This document shows positions 9,210 to 17,193 of a stretch of 64,000 nt of DNA, in pieces. Every line of letters begins with the position of its first letter. Position 1 is the stretch's first letter. The notes under the pieces are model-generated. The model was not told the DNA's origin. It worked only from the letters and a program-made list of their open reading frames with translations, and made no database searches. Position numbers and translations under genes: made by a program. Origin of the DNA: Afipia sp. P52-10 (GTDB lineage: Bacteria; Pseudomonadota; Alphaproteobacteria; Rhizobiales; Xanthobacteraceae); the NCBI RefSeq assembly GCF_000516555.1, contig NZ_AZSJ01000007.1, positions 409,066 through 473,065 of the forward strand, in the 5' to 3' direction.

Positions 9210-10291
9210 TGATGTCGCTCTCCCGACGCAAAGCCGTGACCACGACGTTGCGGACGCCGGACGAACTGGTCGCGCATGGTCTCGCGCCGGCGTCCGTGCA
9301 AGCAACCCTGGAGCAGGTCGCGGCGCGTTATGCGGTCGCGATCACGCCGGATGTCGCAGCGTTGATCGATCCGGCCGATCCCAATGATCCGATCGCACGC
9401 CAGTACGTGCCCGGCGCAGACGAGTTGCGCACGCGGCCGGAGGAGCTGGCCGATCCGATCGGCGACCACGCGCATTCGCCGGTCGCAGGCATCGTGCATC
9501 GTTATCCGGATCGGGCGCTGTTCAAGCTGGTGCATGTCTGCGCCGTCTATTGCCGCTTCTGTTTCCGCCGCGAGATGGTCGGTCCGGGCAAGGAGACGGC
9601 GCTCACCGACGAAGCCTACGCGGCGGCGCTCGGCTATCTCCGCACGCATGGCGAAATCTGGGAGATAATCCTGACCGGCGGCGATCCGCTGATGCTGTCG
9701 GCACGTCGTCTGCACGAGATCATGCGCGATCTCGCCGCCATCCCGCATGTGAAGATCATCCGCATTCACACCCGCGTTCCGGTGGCCGATCCCGGACGCA
9801 TCACTGGCGACGTCGTTGCGGCGCTGAAGGTTGAAGGCGCCACGACCTGGGTGGCACTGCATGCCAACCATCCGCGCGAACTGAGCGAGAAGGCCCGTGC
9901 CGCTTGCGCGAGGCTCGCCGATGCGGGCATTCCGATGGTGAGCCAGTCGGTGCTGCTGCGTGGCGTCAATGATGATGCGATGACGCTGGAAGCGTTGATG
10001 CGCGCGTTCGTCGAATGCCGCATCAAGCCGTATTACCTGCACCACGGCGATCTCGCACCGGGTACCGCGCATCTGCGCACGACGCTGGAGGCGGGTCAGG
10101 CCCTGATGCGCAGCTTGCGCGGGCGGGTGTCGGGGCTATGCCAGCCAGACTACGTGCTCGATATTCCCGGCGGTCACGGCAAGTCGCCGATCGGGCCGGA
10201 GTATCTGCAAAGCGATGGCGAGGGCGCCTATCGCGTTGCAGATTACTGCGGCGAGGTACACCTCTATCCGCCGGCGGCGGATCAGAAGTAG
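9209..10291 (+). CDS. epmB: EF-P beta-lysylation protein EpmB (lysine 2,3-aminomutase family)
   Basis: Radical-SAM, PLP-dependent aminomutase that makes (R)-beta-lysine for EpmA, 360 aa. The CxxxCxxC iron-sulfur motif is CAVYCRFC (Cys111, Cys115, Cys118), followed by TGGDPL and the KamA-type PLP region near the C-terminus. The start is taken at ATG 9209 inside the epmA stop (overlap of one base), although an in-frame start at 9182 exists. Together with efp and epmA this forms a complete EF-P beta-lysylation set. Confidence 0.93.
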   Translation: MMSLSRRKAVTTTLRTPDELVAHGLAPASVQATLEQVAARYAVAITPDVAALIDPADPNDPIARQYVPGADELRTRPEELADPIGDHAHSPVAGIVHRYPDRALFKLVHVCAVYCRFCFRREMVGPGKETALTDEAYAAALGYLRTHGEIWEIILTGGDPLMLSARRLHEIMRDLAAIPHVKIIRIHTRVPVADPGRITGDVVAALKVEGATTWVALHANHPRELSEKARAACARLADAGIPMVSQSVLLRGVNDDAMTLEALMRAFVECRIKPYYLHHGDLAPGTAHLRTTLEAGQALMRSLRGRVSGLCQPDYVLDIPGGHGKSPIGPEYLQSDGEGAYRVADYCGEVHLYPPAADQK

Positions 10292-10294
10292 CGG

Positions 10295-10867
10295 CTATCT
10301 GGGCTTCGCGGCCAGCGCCATGCCGATCAGCGATGAGCCGCCGAACACGAGATTGATGCCGACCAGGAGGCCGACCGCCCAGGCAGCGGAGCCCGGCAGA
10401 CCGGCAAAGATCAGCACGGCGATCACGAGATCGACGATACCCGCCGCGAGCATCCAGCCCCAGCGGCCGGATAGTTCGCGCTTGTGATCCAGCGCAAACA
10501 TGATGCTGGTGGCGCCTTCCATGATGAAGAAGGCGGTCAACACGATGGTCAGCGAGAATAGGCCATGAGCAGGCCAACCGATCAAAATGACACCGGCCGC
10601 GAGCGACAATAGTGCCGAGAGTAGAGACCACCAGAACCCCGGCAGCTCACGCGCCCAGAAGGTGAGCGCGAGACCGGCGATGCCGCCAATCAGGAACAGC
10701 CAGCCAAGGAAGATCGTCACGGCAAGCCCGGCGATCGGCGGCACGATGATCGCGCCGATGCCGAGCAGCACGAGCAGGATTCCCTCGATCAGGAACAGCG
10801 TCCAGTGCTTGGCAACGACCGATCGCATGTCGGGAAGGTTGGTTGGTGTGCTCTGCGGATCGGACAT
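10295..10867 (-). CDS. HdeD family membrane protein (DUF308)
   Basis: Polytopic inner-membrane protein of 190 aa with about six hydrophobic segments, for example LFLIEGILLVLLGIGAI and the WAVGLLVGINLVFGGSSLIG stretch near the C-terminus. The pattern of paired helices with GW..L..G spacing matches HdeD/DUF308 proteins, which are linked to acid resistance in enterobacteria; the role here is unproven. It converges with epmB, their stops being three bases apart. Confidence 0.85.
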   Translation of the reverse strand: MSDPQSTPTNLPDMRSVVAKHWTLFLIEGILLVLLGIGAIIVPPIAGLAVTIFLGWLFLIGGIAGLALTFWARELPGFWWSLLSALLSLAAGVILIGWPAHGLFSLTIVLTAFFIMEGATSIMFALDHKRELSGRWGWMLAAGIVDLVIAVLIFAGLPGSAAWAVGLLVGINLVFGGSSLIGMALAAKPR

Positions 10868-10963
10868 TGGTCATCCTTTCGCTCAATCACAGCTTGCGCT
10901 CAGGAAAACGGCCCGGCGAGTTTATATCGCCAGGCCGTTGGTCACCATGCCGTTGGGCTACGA

Positions 10964-11758
10964 TCAGTTCCGATAGGACGTGTCGACCCGGTCGAGCTTG
11001 CGGAGCAGAGCCGGCCAGGCGAGGCTGCCGTTGCGGTTCGCAGCCTCGGGACGCGGCTTCATCTTGTCGTAGGTCTTCTCGAGGATCTCCTGCGAGGGAA
11101 CGATCAGCTTGGTGTTGGCGGCCATCGCCATCACCTGCACCTCGCAGGCCCGCTCGAGCCGGAACAGCACATTGAACGCGCCAGCCACATCCCGGCCGCA
11201 CACCAGCAGGCCGTGGTTGCGTAGGATCATCGCTTCGTGATTGCCGAGATCCTTCACCAGGCGCTCGCGCTCGTCGATGTCATCGGCGATGCCTTCGAAG
11301 TCATGGTAGGCGATCTGGACGAAGCGCATCGAGGTCTGCGCGATCGGCAGCAGGCCGCACTCCATTGCCGAGACGGCCATGCCGGCCGGCGTGTGGGTAT
11401 GGGCGACGCAATCGACGTCATGGCGTGCCATGTGGATCGCGCTGTGGATCACGAAGCCGGCCGCGTTCACGCCGTAGTCGGTGGCGTTGAAGATCACGTT
11501 GCCGTCGACGTCGATCTTGATCAAGCTCGACGCGGTGATCTCTTCATACAGCATGCCGTACGGGTTGATCAGGAATTGGTCATGGCTGCCGGGAACGCGG
11601 ACCGAAATATGGTTCGCCAGCATTTCGGTGTAGCCATACATCGCGACCAGGCGATAGCAGGCCGCGAGATCGACACGGGCCTGCCACTCCTCGGGGCTGA
11701 CCTGTTCGCGGACCGACTTGACGATCTTGATGCTGGGTGAGCTGATCGGCGGGTTCAT
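10964..11758 (-). CDS. Class II aldolase/adducin family protein
   Basis: Zinc-dependent aldolase-fold protein, 264 aa. Typical features: N-terminal LAACYRLVAMYGYTEMLANHISVR, zinc ligands HTHT (in DCVAHTHTPAG) and a later His in LRNHGLLVCG. Its substrate cannot be told from sequence; members include fuculose-phosphate aldolase and many uncharacterised proteins. ATG 11758 is chosen for the preceding GGAGGACGCC ribosome site, discarding a 53-residue upstream extension. Confidence 0.9.
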   Translation of the reverse strand: MNPPISSPSIKIVKSVREQVSPEEWQARVDLAACYRLVAMYGYTEMLANHISVRVPGSHDQFLINPYGMLYEEITASSLIKIDVDGNVIFNATDYGVNAAGFVIHSAIHMARHDVDCVAHTHTPAGMAVSAMECGLLPIAQTSMRFVQIAYHDFEGIADDIDERERLVKDLGNHEAMILRNHGLLVCGRDVAGAFNVLFRLERACEVQVMAMAANTKLIVPSQEILEKTYDKMKPRPEAANRNGSLAWPALLRKLDRVDTSYRN

Positions 11759-12004
11759 GAGGCGTCCTCCGTGGATATTCGATTGAAAAAGATGCGTGCG
11801 CGCAAGCACTAACCGGCTCCGTTGCAGGATAGTGGCAACGGCGGAGTCCCCGCAAGGCAGCGAGTGCGGCGGTCTTCGCAAGCCAGCCATGGTCAAAGCG
11901 GTGCCGACTCTCCGCACAGCGGAACGAGGCGTCGGCAGCGATCGTTACCGATATGCGCTCGCGGATGGATTGAGCGGGGCGTGCAGGCACCGTATATGGC
12001 CTGG

Positions 12005-12757
12005 ATGGCCGACACCCTCTCAATGAATAACCTGCCCGCGGACGATGCCGAATGCGCGCGCTGCGGCAAGATCGCGCCGCTCTGCGTCTGCGCCGATATT
12101 ATGCCGTTCGAGACGCGCGTTTCGCTCGTGATCCTTCAGCATCCGCAGGAACAGGACAAAGCCTTGGGAACGGCGCGGCTGGCGGCGCTGCATTTCAACA
12201 AGGCAACGGTGAAGGTCGGGCTGTCCTGGGCTAGCCTGTCGAAGGTGCTGGGCCGCGCCGCCGATCCGCAGCGTTGGGCTATTCTCTATCTTGGCTCGGC
12301 CCGCGCGGAGGCGCTTGCGCCCGACCGTGACCTCGTCGTGCTCGATAAGAAGGGGCAAGCGGAGGAGCGGCAGGCGAGCGTGCTGCGCGAACTGGAAGGT
12401 ATAATCGTCCTGGACGGCACCTGGGCACAGGCGAAGGCCTTGTGGTGGCGGAATGCGTGGATGCTGAAGTGCCGCCGCGTGCTGCTCAATCCGTCGCATC
12501 CATCCCGTTACGGCAACCTGCGAAAGGAAGCGCGCCGGGATGGCCTTTCGACGATCGAATCGGCGGCGATGCTCATGAGCCGAATCGAACGGCGTCCGGA
12601 GATCGAGCAGACGTTACTTGAGAGCTTCAGCCGGATGCTTGAACAGTACCGTGCTTTGCGCAAAACGACACCGGGCTTCGACCGCGATGCGGGTGCGAAG
12701 CGCAACAAGCGATTCGGTCAAGCGAAATCGATGCGCAGGCGCCGGTTACGCTCCTGA
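12005..12757 (+). CDS. DTW-domain protein, probable tRNA-uridine aminocarboxypropyltransferase
   Basis: About 250 aa. The DTW signature is present as LDGTWAQAKALWWRN, preceded by the Cys-rich N-terminus CARCGKIAPLCVC and followed by L.NPSHPSRYGNLRKE, all typical of the TapT/DTWD family that makes acp3U in tRNA using S-adenosylmethionine. In-frame starts at 11996, 12005 and 12023 are all possible with no clear ribosome site; 12005 is a compromise. Function is by family only. Confidence 0.85.
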   Translation: MADTLSMNNLPADDAECARCGKIAPLCVCADIMPFETRVSLVILQHPQEQDKALGTARLAALHFNKATVKVGLSWASLSKVLGRAADPQRWAILYLGSARAEALAPDRDLVVLDKKGQAEERQASVLRELEGIIVLDGTWAQAKALWWRNAWMLKCRRVLLNPSHPSRYGNLRKEARRDGLSTIESAAMLMSRIERRPEIEQTLLESFSRMLEQYRALRKTTPGFDRDAGAKRNKRFGQAKSMRRRRLRS

Positions 12758-12873
12758 GCATCGTTTCAGTTTGAAAAGCAGCCTGCCGTTGAGCGCCAGA
12801 CGCTGCCAGAAAGACTAGTCAGTCTAGTTGGATCAAATCGAAGTCGATTATTCGAATCGTCTTCGCAATGGCC

Positions 12874-13077
12874 TTACCGGACCTTCAGGTTTTCCGCTGA
12901 TTCCTTGCCGCGGTTCGCGACAACTTCGTATTCAATCTGCTGGCCCTCATTGAGGGTGCTCAAGCCAGCGCGCTCAACCGCGGAGATGTGTACGAACACA
13001 TCCTTGCCGCCTGCTTGCGGCTGGATGAACCCGTAACCCTTCGTCGGGTTGAACCACTTCACAGTACCGGTAGCCAT
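12874..13077 (-). CDS. Cold-shock protein, CspA family
   Basis: Small RNA-chaperone of 67 aa with the RNP1-like GTVKWFNPTKGYGFI and RNP2-like DVFVHIS motifs of a single cold-shock domain. ATG 13077 follows GGAGACGACGTTA. It stands alone, converging with the DTW gene and adjacent to tRNA-Glu. It binds single-stranded RNA or DNA in the cytoplasm; the conditions of expression cannot be read from the sequence. Confidence 0.95.
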   Translation of the reverse strand: MATGTVKWFNPTKGYGFIQPQAGGKDVFVHISAVERAGLSTLNEGQQIEYEVVANRGKESAENLKVR

Positions 13078-13138
13078 TAACGTCGTCTCCAATCGAGTCA
13101 GCGGCAAGTCCGCCGCAACCCATTATTACTGATTTTGC

Positions 13139-13214
13139 TGGCGCGCCCAAGGGGAATCGAACCCCTGTTTTCGCCGTGAAAGGGCGACGTCCTGGACCGC
13201 TAGACGATGGGCGC
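13139..13214 (-). tRNA. tRNA-Glu (anticodon UUC)
   Basis: Full cloverleaf on the minus strand: acceptor stem GCGCCCA / TGGGCGC, encoded CCA (complement at 13139-13141), T-arm GGTTCGATTCC and anticodon loop CTTTCAC with TTC at 13178-13180. Length 76 nt including CCA. Confidence 0.96.
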
Positions 13215-13370
13215 GGGTTTGATCAGCAAAAGGGCCAGACGACAATTTGCCGAACGGATCGCGGCAAGGGGCCCCGATCAGGGGGTGATTTGCTGCGACG
13301 CGGCCACCTATAGTGACGTTTGCCCGGACCGGCAAGCAGCCAGAGTACATAAAAACCGGCGAAATCTGTC

Positions 13371-13396
13371 CAAAAGCGTTACTTTTTCCTAACGCT
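13371..13396 (-). terminator. Possible intrinsic terminator after the glyoxalase gene
   Basis: A 7-bp inverted repeat (AGCGTTA / TAACGCT at 13375-13381 and 13390-13396, 8-nt loop) is followed on the minus strand by a short T run. It lies about 20 bases past the minus-strand stop at 13417. Confidence 0.45.
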
Positions 13397-13416
13397 GTCG
13401 GTCCGGGCCTGATTCC

Positions 13417-13866
13417 TCACCAATGGCCGGTGTTTGGCATCGAAACCCAGGGCTCCTGCGGCGGCAGGGCCTCGCCTTTCTGCAACAGTTCAATGGAATG
13501 GTGGTCGGGCGAGCGCACGAATGCCATCTGCCCGTCGCGCGGCGGGCGGTTGATAACGATTCCCAGCGCCTGCAGCCGGGCGCAGGTGGCGTAGATATCA
13601 TCCACCTCATAGGCGAGATGGCCGAAATAGCGCGCCTCGCCGTAGTCCTCCTCGTCATAATTATAGGTCAGTTCGACCAGCGGCTGGCCGCGCCCTTTCG
13701 AATTCGCCAGCAGCGGTTCGTCTTCCGGCGCACACAGGAACACGAGCGTAAAGCGTCCCTTGTCATTGTCGACGCGGCGAACCTCCTTCAAGCCGAGTGC
13801 ATCGCGGTAGAACTTGAGCGCGGTGTCGAGATTGCGCACGCGCAGCATGGTGTGAAGGTATCGCAT
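13417..13866 (-). CDS. gloA: Lactoylglutathione lyase (glyoxalase I) or close VOC-family relative
   Basis: Detoxifies methylglyoxal-glutathione hemithioacetal, cytoplasmic, 149 aa. Two betaalphabetabetabeta VOC modules: HTMLRVRNLDTALKFYRDALGLK with metal ligand His5, then ELTYNYDEEDY (Glu ligand), FGHLAYEVDDI (His ligand) and SPDHHSIELLQKG (Glu ligand). The four metal positions of GloA are therefore in place. No obvious operon partner; a terminator-like hairpin lies downstream. Confidence 0.88.
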   Translation of the reverse strand: MRYLHTMLRVRNLDTALKFYRDALGLKEVRRVDNDKGRFTLVFLCAPEDEPLLANSKGRGQPLVELTYNYDEEDYGEARYFGHLAYEVDDIYATCARLQALGIVINRPPRDGQMAFVRSPDHHSIELLQKGEALPPQEPWVSMPNTGHW

Positions 13867-14096
13867 AGGGGAACCTCATCATGAGAGGAGCAGTTCTTTG
13901 AGAGCGGCCGCAGGTTCGCGGCATGTCCTTGCAGCCATACAACAAAACAGTCGTCCAAGCAGCCCGGTTGATGTCAACGCGATCGGATGACGAAGCCGGT
14001 GCATATGCTCAGACGCAAATTTGCGCTTGAGGTTGCAGGCCGTGAGCGACAAGTTTGCAGAAGCAGCAAAGAACAGAACCGTGCAGAGGCGGCGCG

Positions 14097-14861
14097 ATGA
14101 TTGCGAAGGATCTTCAGAGCGGGGTGGAACGACTCGGTGAACTGATCGCGTCCGCCAAGACAATTGTTCCCTTCACCGGTGCAGGCATCTCCACCGAGTG
14201 CGGCATTCCCGACTTTCGATCGCCCGGCGGAATCTGGACCAAGCAACGGCCGATTCCCTACGACGAATTCGTTTCGAGTCAGGAGGCGCGCAACGAATCC
14301 TGGAAACGGCGCTTCGCCATGGAGGAGACATGGGCGGCGGCGCGGCCGGGGCGGGGCCATCGTGCGCTCGCATCACTCTATCGTGCCGGCAAGGTGCCGG
14401 GCGTCATCACGCAGAACATCGACAATCTGCATCAGAGTTCCGGCATCGATGCGACCGACGTGATCGAACTGCACGGCAACACCACCTATGCCCGCTGCAT
14501 CGGTTGCGCCAAGCGTTACGAGATCGACTGGGTACGCGAGAAGTTCAATAACGGCGGCGGTTTGGCGCCATCCTGTCCGGCGTGCGACGATCCGATCAAG
14601 ACCGCAACCATTTCGTTCGGCGAGGCGATGCCGGAAGTGCCGATGCAGCGCGCCACAGAACTCGCACAAGACTGTGATCTCATGCTGGCGATCGGTTCGT
14701 CGCTGGTGGTCTGGCCGGCGGCAGGCTTCCCGCTGCTGGCGAAACGCAGCGGCGCGAAACTTGCGATCATCAACATTCAGCCTACCGATCAGGACGATCT
14801 GGCCGATCTGGTGATCCGGTTCGATATCGGCGAGACGCTTGGACCATTCGTCGGCAATTGA
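14097..14861 (+). CDS. NAD-dependent protein deacylase, Sir2 family
   Basis: Sirtuin removing acyl groups from lysines with NAD+, 254 aa. Visible: FTGAGIST.CGIPDFRSPGG (NAD-binding GAG), TQNIDNLH, catalytic His126 in ELHGN, and a zinc ribbon with Cys134/Cys137 (CIGC) and Cys160/Cys163 (CPAC). The start at 14097 follows GAGGC. The class III diagnostic Tyr/Arg pair of desuccinylases is not evident, so a general deacetylase is most likely. Confidence 0.92.
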   Translation: MIAKDLQSGVERLGELIASAKTIVPFTGAGISTECGIPDFRSPGGIWTKQRPIPYDEFVSSQEARNESWKRRFAMEETWAAARPGRGHRALASLYRAGKVPGVITQNIDNLHQSSGIDATDVIELHGNTTYARCIGCAKRYEIDWVREKFNNGGGLAPSCPACDDPIKTATISFGEAMPEVPMQRATELAQDCDLMLAIGSSLVVWPAAGFPLLAKRSGAKLAIINIQPTDQDDLADLVIRFDIGETLGPFVGN

Positions 14862-15042
14862 TTCGTGGCTGTGCAAGATTGTTTATAGCTCACGGCGAAT
14901 CCGTTTTTTGTCTTTGCGACCTTCGCCGGAATGTTATCTTCCGATGGACAAGATTCGCCTGCTGTTCCGGGCTGAGGCGCCAGGGTCTGCAGGCTAGCGG
15001 GAAGGCGACGGAGTCGTAGCCGCTGTTTTGAGGTGCGAGGTC

Positions 15043-15687
15043 ATGGGGGCGGACGGATTCGAGTCGAAGAGACTCGGCGGGCTTGGACCGGCAAATCTTT
15101 CCGGGGCTCGTGCGCAGGAACGCCAAGCCAAGCCAGATGCGATTGCAGAGATCGGCGACATTGCGGCTGCCAATCTCATCGAGATTTCCGGCACCATCAA
15201 ATGGTTCGATGCGTCGAAGGGCTACGGCTTCATCGTGCCCGATAACGGCGCGCCGGATGTGCTGCTGCATGTGACGGTGTTGCGTCGCGACGGTTTCCAG
15301 ACCGCGTACGAAGGTGCGCGTCTGGTCTGCGAGGTACTGGCCCGTCCAAAGGGATACCAAGCCTTCCGCGTTCTCTCGATGGATGAGTCCACCGCGATCC
15401 ACCCGGCCCAGATGCCGCCGCCGCGGACGCATGTCACCGTGGTCCCGACCAGCGGGCTCGAACGCGCACAGGTCAAATGGTTCAACCGGCTGCGCGGGTT
15501 CGGGTTCTTGACCCGCGGCGAAGGGACGGAAGACATTTTCGTCCACATGGAGACGCTGCGGCGCTACGGCATGACCGAGTTGCGGCCGGGACAGTTCGTG
15601 CTGGTCCGCTTCGGACCCGGCTCGAAGGGGCTGATGGCGGCTGAGATCCAGCCCGAAAACGGGGCTCCCGGACTGTCGTCGCACTGA
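15043..15687 (+). CDS. Protein with two cold-shock domains
   Basis: About 214 aa with two cold-shock domains: SGTIKWFDASKGYGFIVPD (about residues 50-115) and a second, more diverged one, AQVKWFNRLRGFGFLTRGEGTEDIFVHMETLR (about 145-205). The N-terminal 45 residues look disordered. ATG 15043 follows two GAGGT elements; an in-frame ATG at 15028 is the alternative. It lies 162 bases upstream of a DUF192 gene, an order I recall as common in this bacterial family. Confidence 0.9.
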   Translation: MGADGFESKRLGGLGPANLSGARAQERQAKPDAIAEIGDIAAANLIEISGTIKWFDASKGYGFIVPDNGAPDVLLHVTVLRRDGFQTAYEGARLVCEVLARPKGYQAFRVLSMDESTAIHPAQMPPPRTHVTVVPTSGLERAQVKWFNRLRGFGFLTRGEGTEDIFVHMETLRRYGMTELRPGQFVLVRFGPGSKGLMAAEIQPENGAPGLSSH

Positions 15688-15719
15688 CGCCGTACTCCGA
15701 ACCCTGCAGTCTTGAACAG

Positions 15720-15738
15720 TGCCCCGCCACGCGGGGCA
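15720..15738 (+). terminator. GC-rich hairpin after the double cold-shock gene
   Basis: TGCCCCGC and GCGGGGCA (8 bp) flank a 3-nt loop, followed by TTGC rather than a full T run, 33 bases after the stop at 15687. A weak intrinsic terminator or attenuating hairpin. Confidence 0.35.
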
Positions 15739-15849
15739 TTGCTGCACGTCATCACGGCGGTTTGTGCGGCCGCCGGTTGACCGCGGCCAGCACGATGTGC
15801 TTTTCGCAGATCTGCCGCATGACGAACCGGGAGCGGCAGAAGGTGCGCC

Positions 15850-16347
15850 ATGAGGTTTGTTCCGAACTCCGTCCTTCCGAAAGATATCGCGTGCTATCTT
15901 GCGCGATTGGCGCTGCTGGCCATGGTGGCCTTGCTCTGGGCGCTGCCGCCATCTCCGGTTCGGGCCGCCGAGCGGGAGACGTTGAAAATCATCGGCAGCT
16001 CCGGCGTCCGGGTGTTTTCCGTTGAAGTCATGCGTACGCCGGAAGAGCGCGGGAAGGGACTGATGTACCGCCGCGAGCTGCCGGAAGGACAGGGCATGCT
16101 GTTCGACTTCTCGCCGGAGGAGAACGTCTCGATGTGGATGAAGAACACCTACATCTCGCTCGACATGATCTTTATCCGCGCCGATGGCCGCATCTTGCGG
16201 ATCGCCGAGAACACCACACCGAAATCGGAAGCAGTCATTTCCTCCGGCGGCCCCGTGCGCGGCGTGCTCGAGGTGATCGCCGGGACGGCCAAGAAATACG
16301 GCTTCAAGCCAGGCGATACGGTCGCGCATCCGCTGTTCGGCGGATAG
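15850..16347 (+). CDS. DUF192 family exported protein
   Basis: 165 aa with a hydrophobic signal segment (LALLAMVALLWALPPSPVRAA, about residues 19-39) and a DUF192 domain: VEVMRTPEERGKGLMYRRELPEGQGMLFDF, MWMKNTYISLDMIFI and GVLEVIAGTAKKYGFKPGD. Biochemical function of DUF192 is not established. It follows the double cold-shock gene on the same strand. Confidence 0.9.
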   Translation: MRFVPNSVLPKDIACYLARLALLAMVALLWALPPSPVRAAERETLKIIGSSGVRVFSVEVMRTPEERGKGLMYRRELPEGQGMLFDFSPEENVSMWMKNTYISLDMIFIRADGRILRIAENTTPKSEAVISSGGPVRGVLEVIAGTAKKYGFKPGDTVAHPLFGG

Positions 16348-16351
16348 CGAT

Positions 16352-16954
16352 CTACTCCAGGGTGCGGACACGTTCGACGACCCCGTTGAGCATGAACACC
16401 GTGCCGCTTCCGTAGACGAGTCGTTCGCGGATGCCGGATTTGGAGTCGGTCCGCACCTCGCGCCGCGGTTCGCCCCAGCACATCGAAACTTGCTCGCGTG
16501 TCATGCCGATCGTGATCCGGCCGGTGCGCGCGCAGTGGGGAATTTCGGCGAACCGGCGCTTTTGCGATCGCTCATCGTCCATGTCGAGAAATTCCTCATC
16601 GGCGATGTAGCCGGACTTCCCGTCGCCAAGCACGACGTTGTAGGATGTCGCGCCGTAGCCGAGATTGACACGCTGCCCCATGGTGACGGCGGTGCCGGCC
16701 GGAAGCAAAACGCAGCCTTTCCATGTAAAGAAGGGTGAGCCCGGCGGCGTGGTACAAAATCTAGGCTCGAAACCGACTCGGGCGATGCGCCGAACGGCCG
16801 TGTTGGGGGCCGATGGGGAAGCCGCAGTCTGAGCGACACTGGTGGCGCCCGGTCGTGACGCACAGCCAGCGAGCATAAGGGCAATAGCTGCCATCAAGGC
16901 CAAGCAGAGACGCGGCGCGCACGACGGGAGCTTCGACAGTTGCGGTTGGTTCAC
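16352..16954 (-). CDS. Putative lipoprotein, SH3-like, unknown function
   Basis: About 200 aa. The lipobox LMLAGC follows a hydrophobic stretch, implying lipidation and a periplasmic location. The middle (CVLLPAGTAVTMGQRVNLGYG...GYIADEEF) resembles a bacterial SH3 fold; the end (TIGMTREQVSMCWGEPRRE) resembles the SmpA/BamE-type folding-chaperone repeat. I choose a GTG start at 16954 because GAGGAT precedes it; an ATG at 17005 is in frame. It converges with DUF192, stops four bases apart. Confidence 0.65.
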   Translation of the reverse strand: MNQPQLSKLPSCAPRLCLALMAAIALMLAGCASRPGATSVAQTAASPSAPNTAVRRIARVGFEPRFCTTPPGSPFFTWKGCVLLPAGTAVTMGQRVNLGYGATSYNVVLGDGKSGYIADEEFLDMDDERSQKRRFAEIPHCARTGRITIGMTREQVSMCWGEPRREVRTDSKSGIRERLVYGSGTVFMLNGVVERVRTLE

Positions 16955-17036
16955 GGTTTCATATCCTCGTCGGCGCGCAAGTTCTGCCTTGCAGCGGTCA
17001 AACAAAGCTCATAAGCACGGTGATAACTGAAGCCGT

Positions 17037-17113
17037 CGGGGCATAGCGCAGTCCGGTAGCGCATCTGCTTTGGGAGCAGAGGGTCGCAGGTTCGAATCCT
17101 GCTGCCCCGACCA
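17037..17113 (+). tRNA. tRNA-Pro (anticodon UGG), prophage integration target
   Basis: Acceptor stem CGGGGCA / TGCCCCG, discriminator A, encoded CCA, anticodon loop TTTGGGA with TGG at 17071-17073, T-arm GGTTCGAATCC. The last 23 bases are repeated at 60938-60960, so the gene is rebuilt by the phage and stays functional. Confidence 0.97.
17091..17113 (+). repeat. attL core (3' end of tRNA-Pro)
   Basis: Begins TTCGAATCCTGC and ends with the encoded CCA. It is an exact 23-base match to 60938-60960; flanking bases differ on both sides. Confidence 0.95.
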
Positions 17114-17149
17114 AAATTCTAGTGTGATTTCAGCTTGTTAGGTCGAGCC

Positions 17150-17191
17150 GTTCTGACGCCGTTCTGACGTGGCGTTCTGACGGTGTTCTGG
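17150..17191. repeat. Three GTTCTGACG direct repeats plus a partial copy beside attL
   Basis: GTTCTGACG occurs at 17150-17158, 17161-17169 and 17174-17182, with GTTCTGG at 17185-17191. Spacings are 11, 13 and 11 bases, about one helical turn. They lie between the att core and the integrase stop codon; an inverted copy lies beside attR at 60897-60905. Candidate arm-type integrase or excisionase sites. Confidence 0.55.
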
Positions 17192-17193
17192 CC

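Noticed and set aside
14890-16371. Long minus-strand open frame of 493 codons
   Set aside because: It lies antisense to the double cold-shock and DUF192 genes, is full of Arg/His/Pro runs without domain-like segments, and crosses intergenic DNA; typical of high-GC antisense frames.
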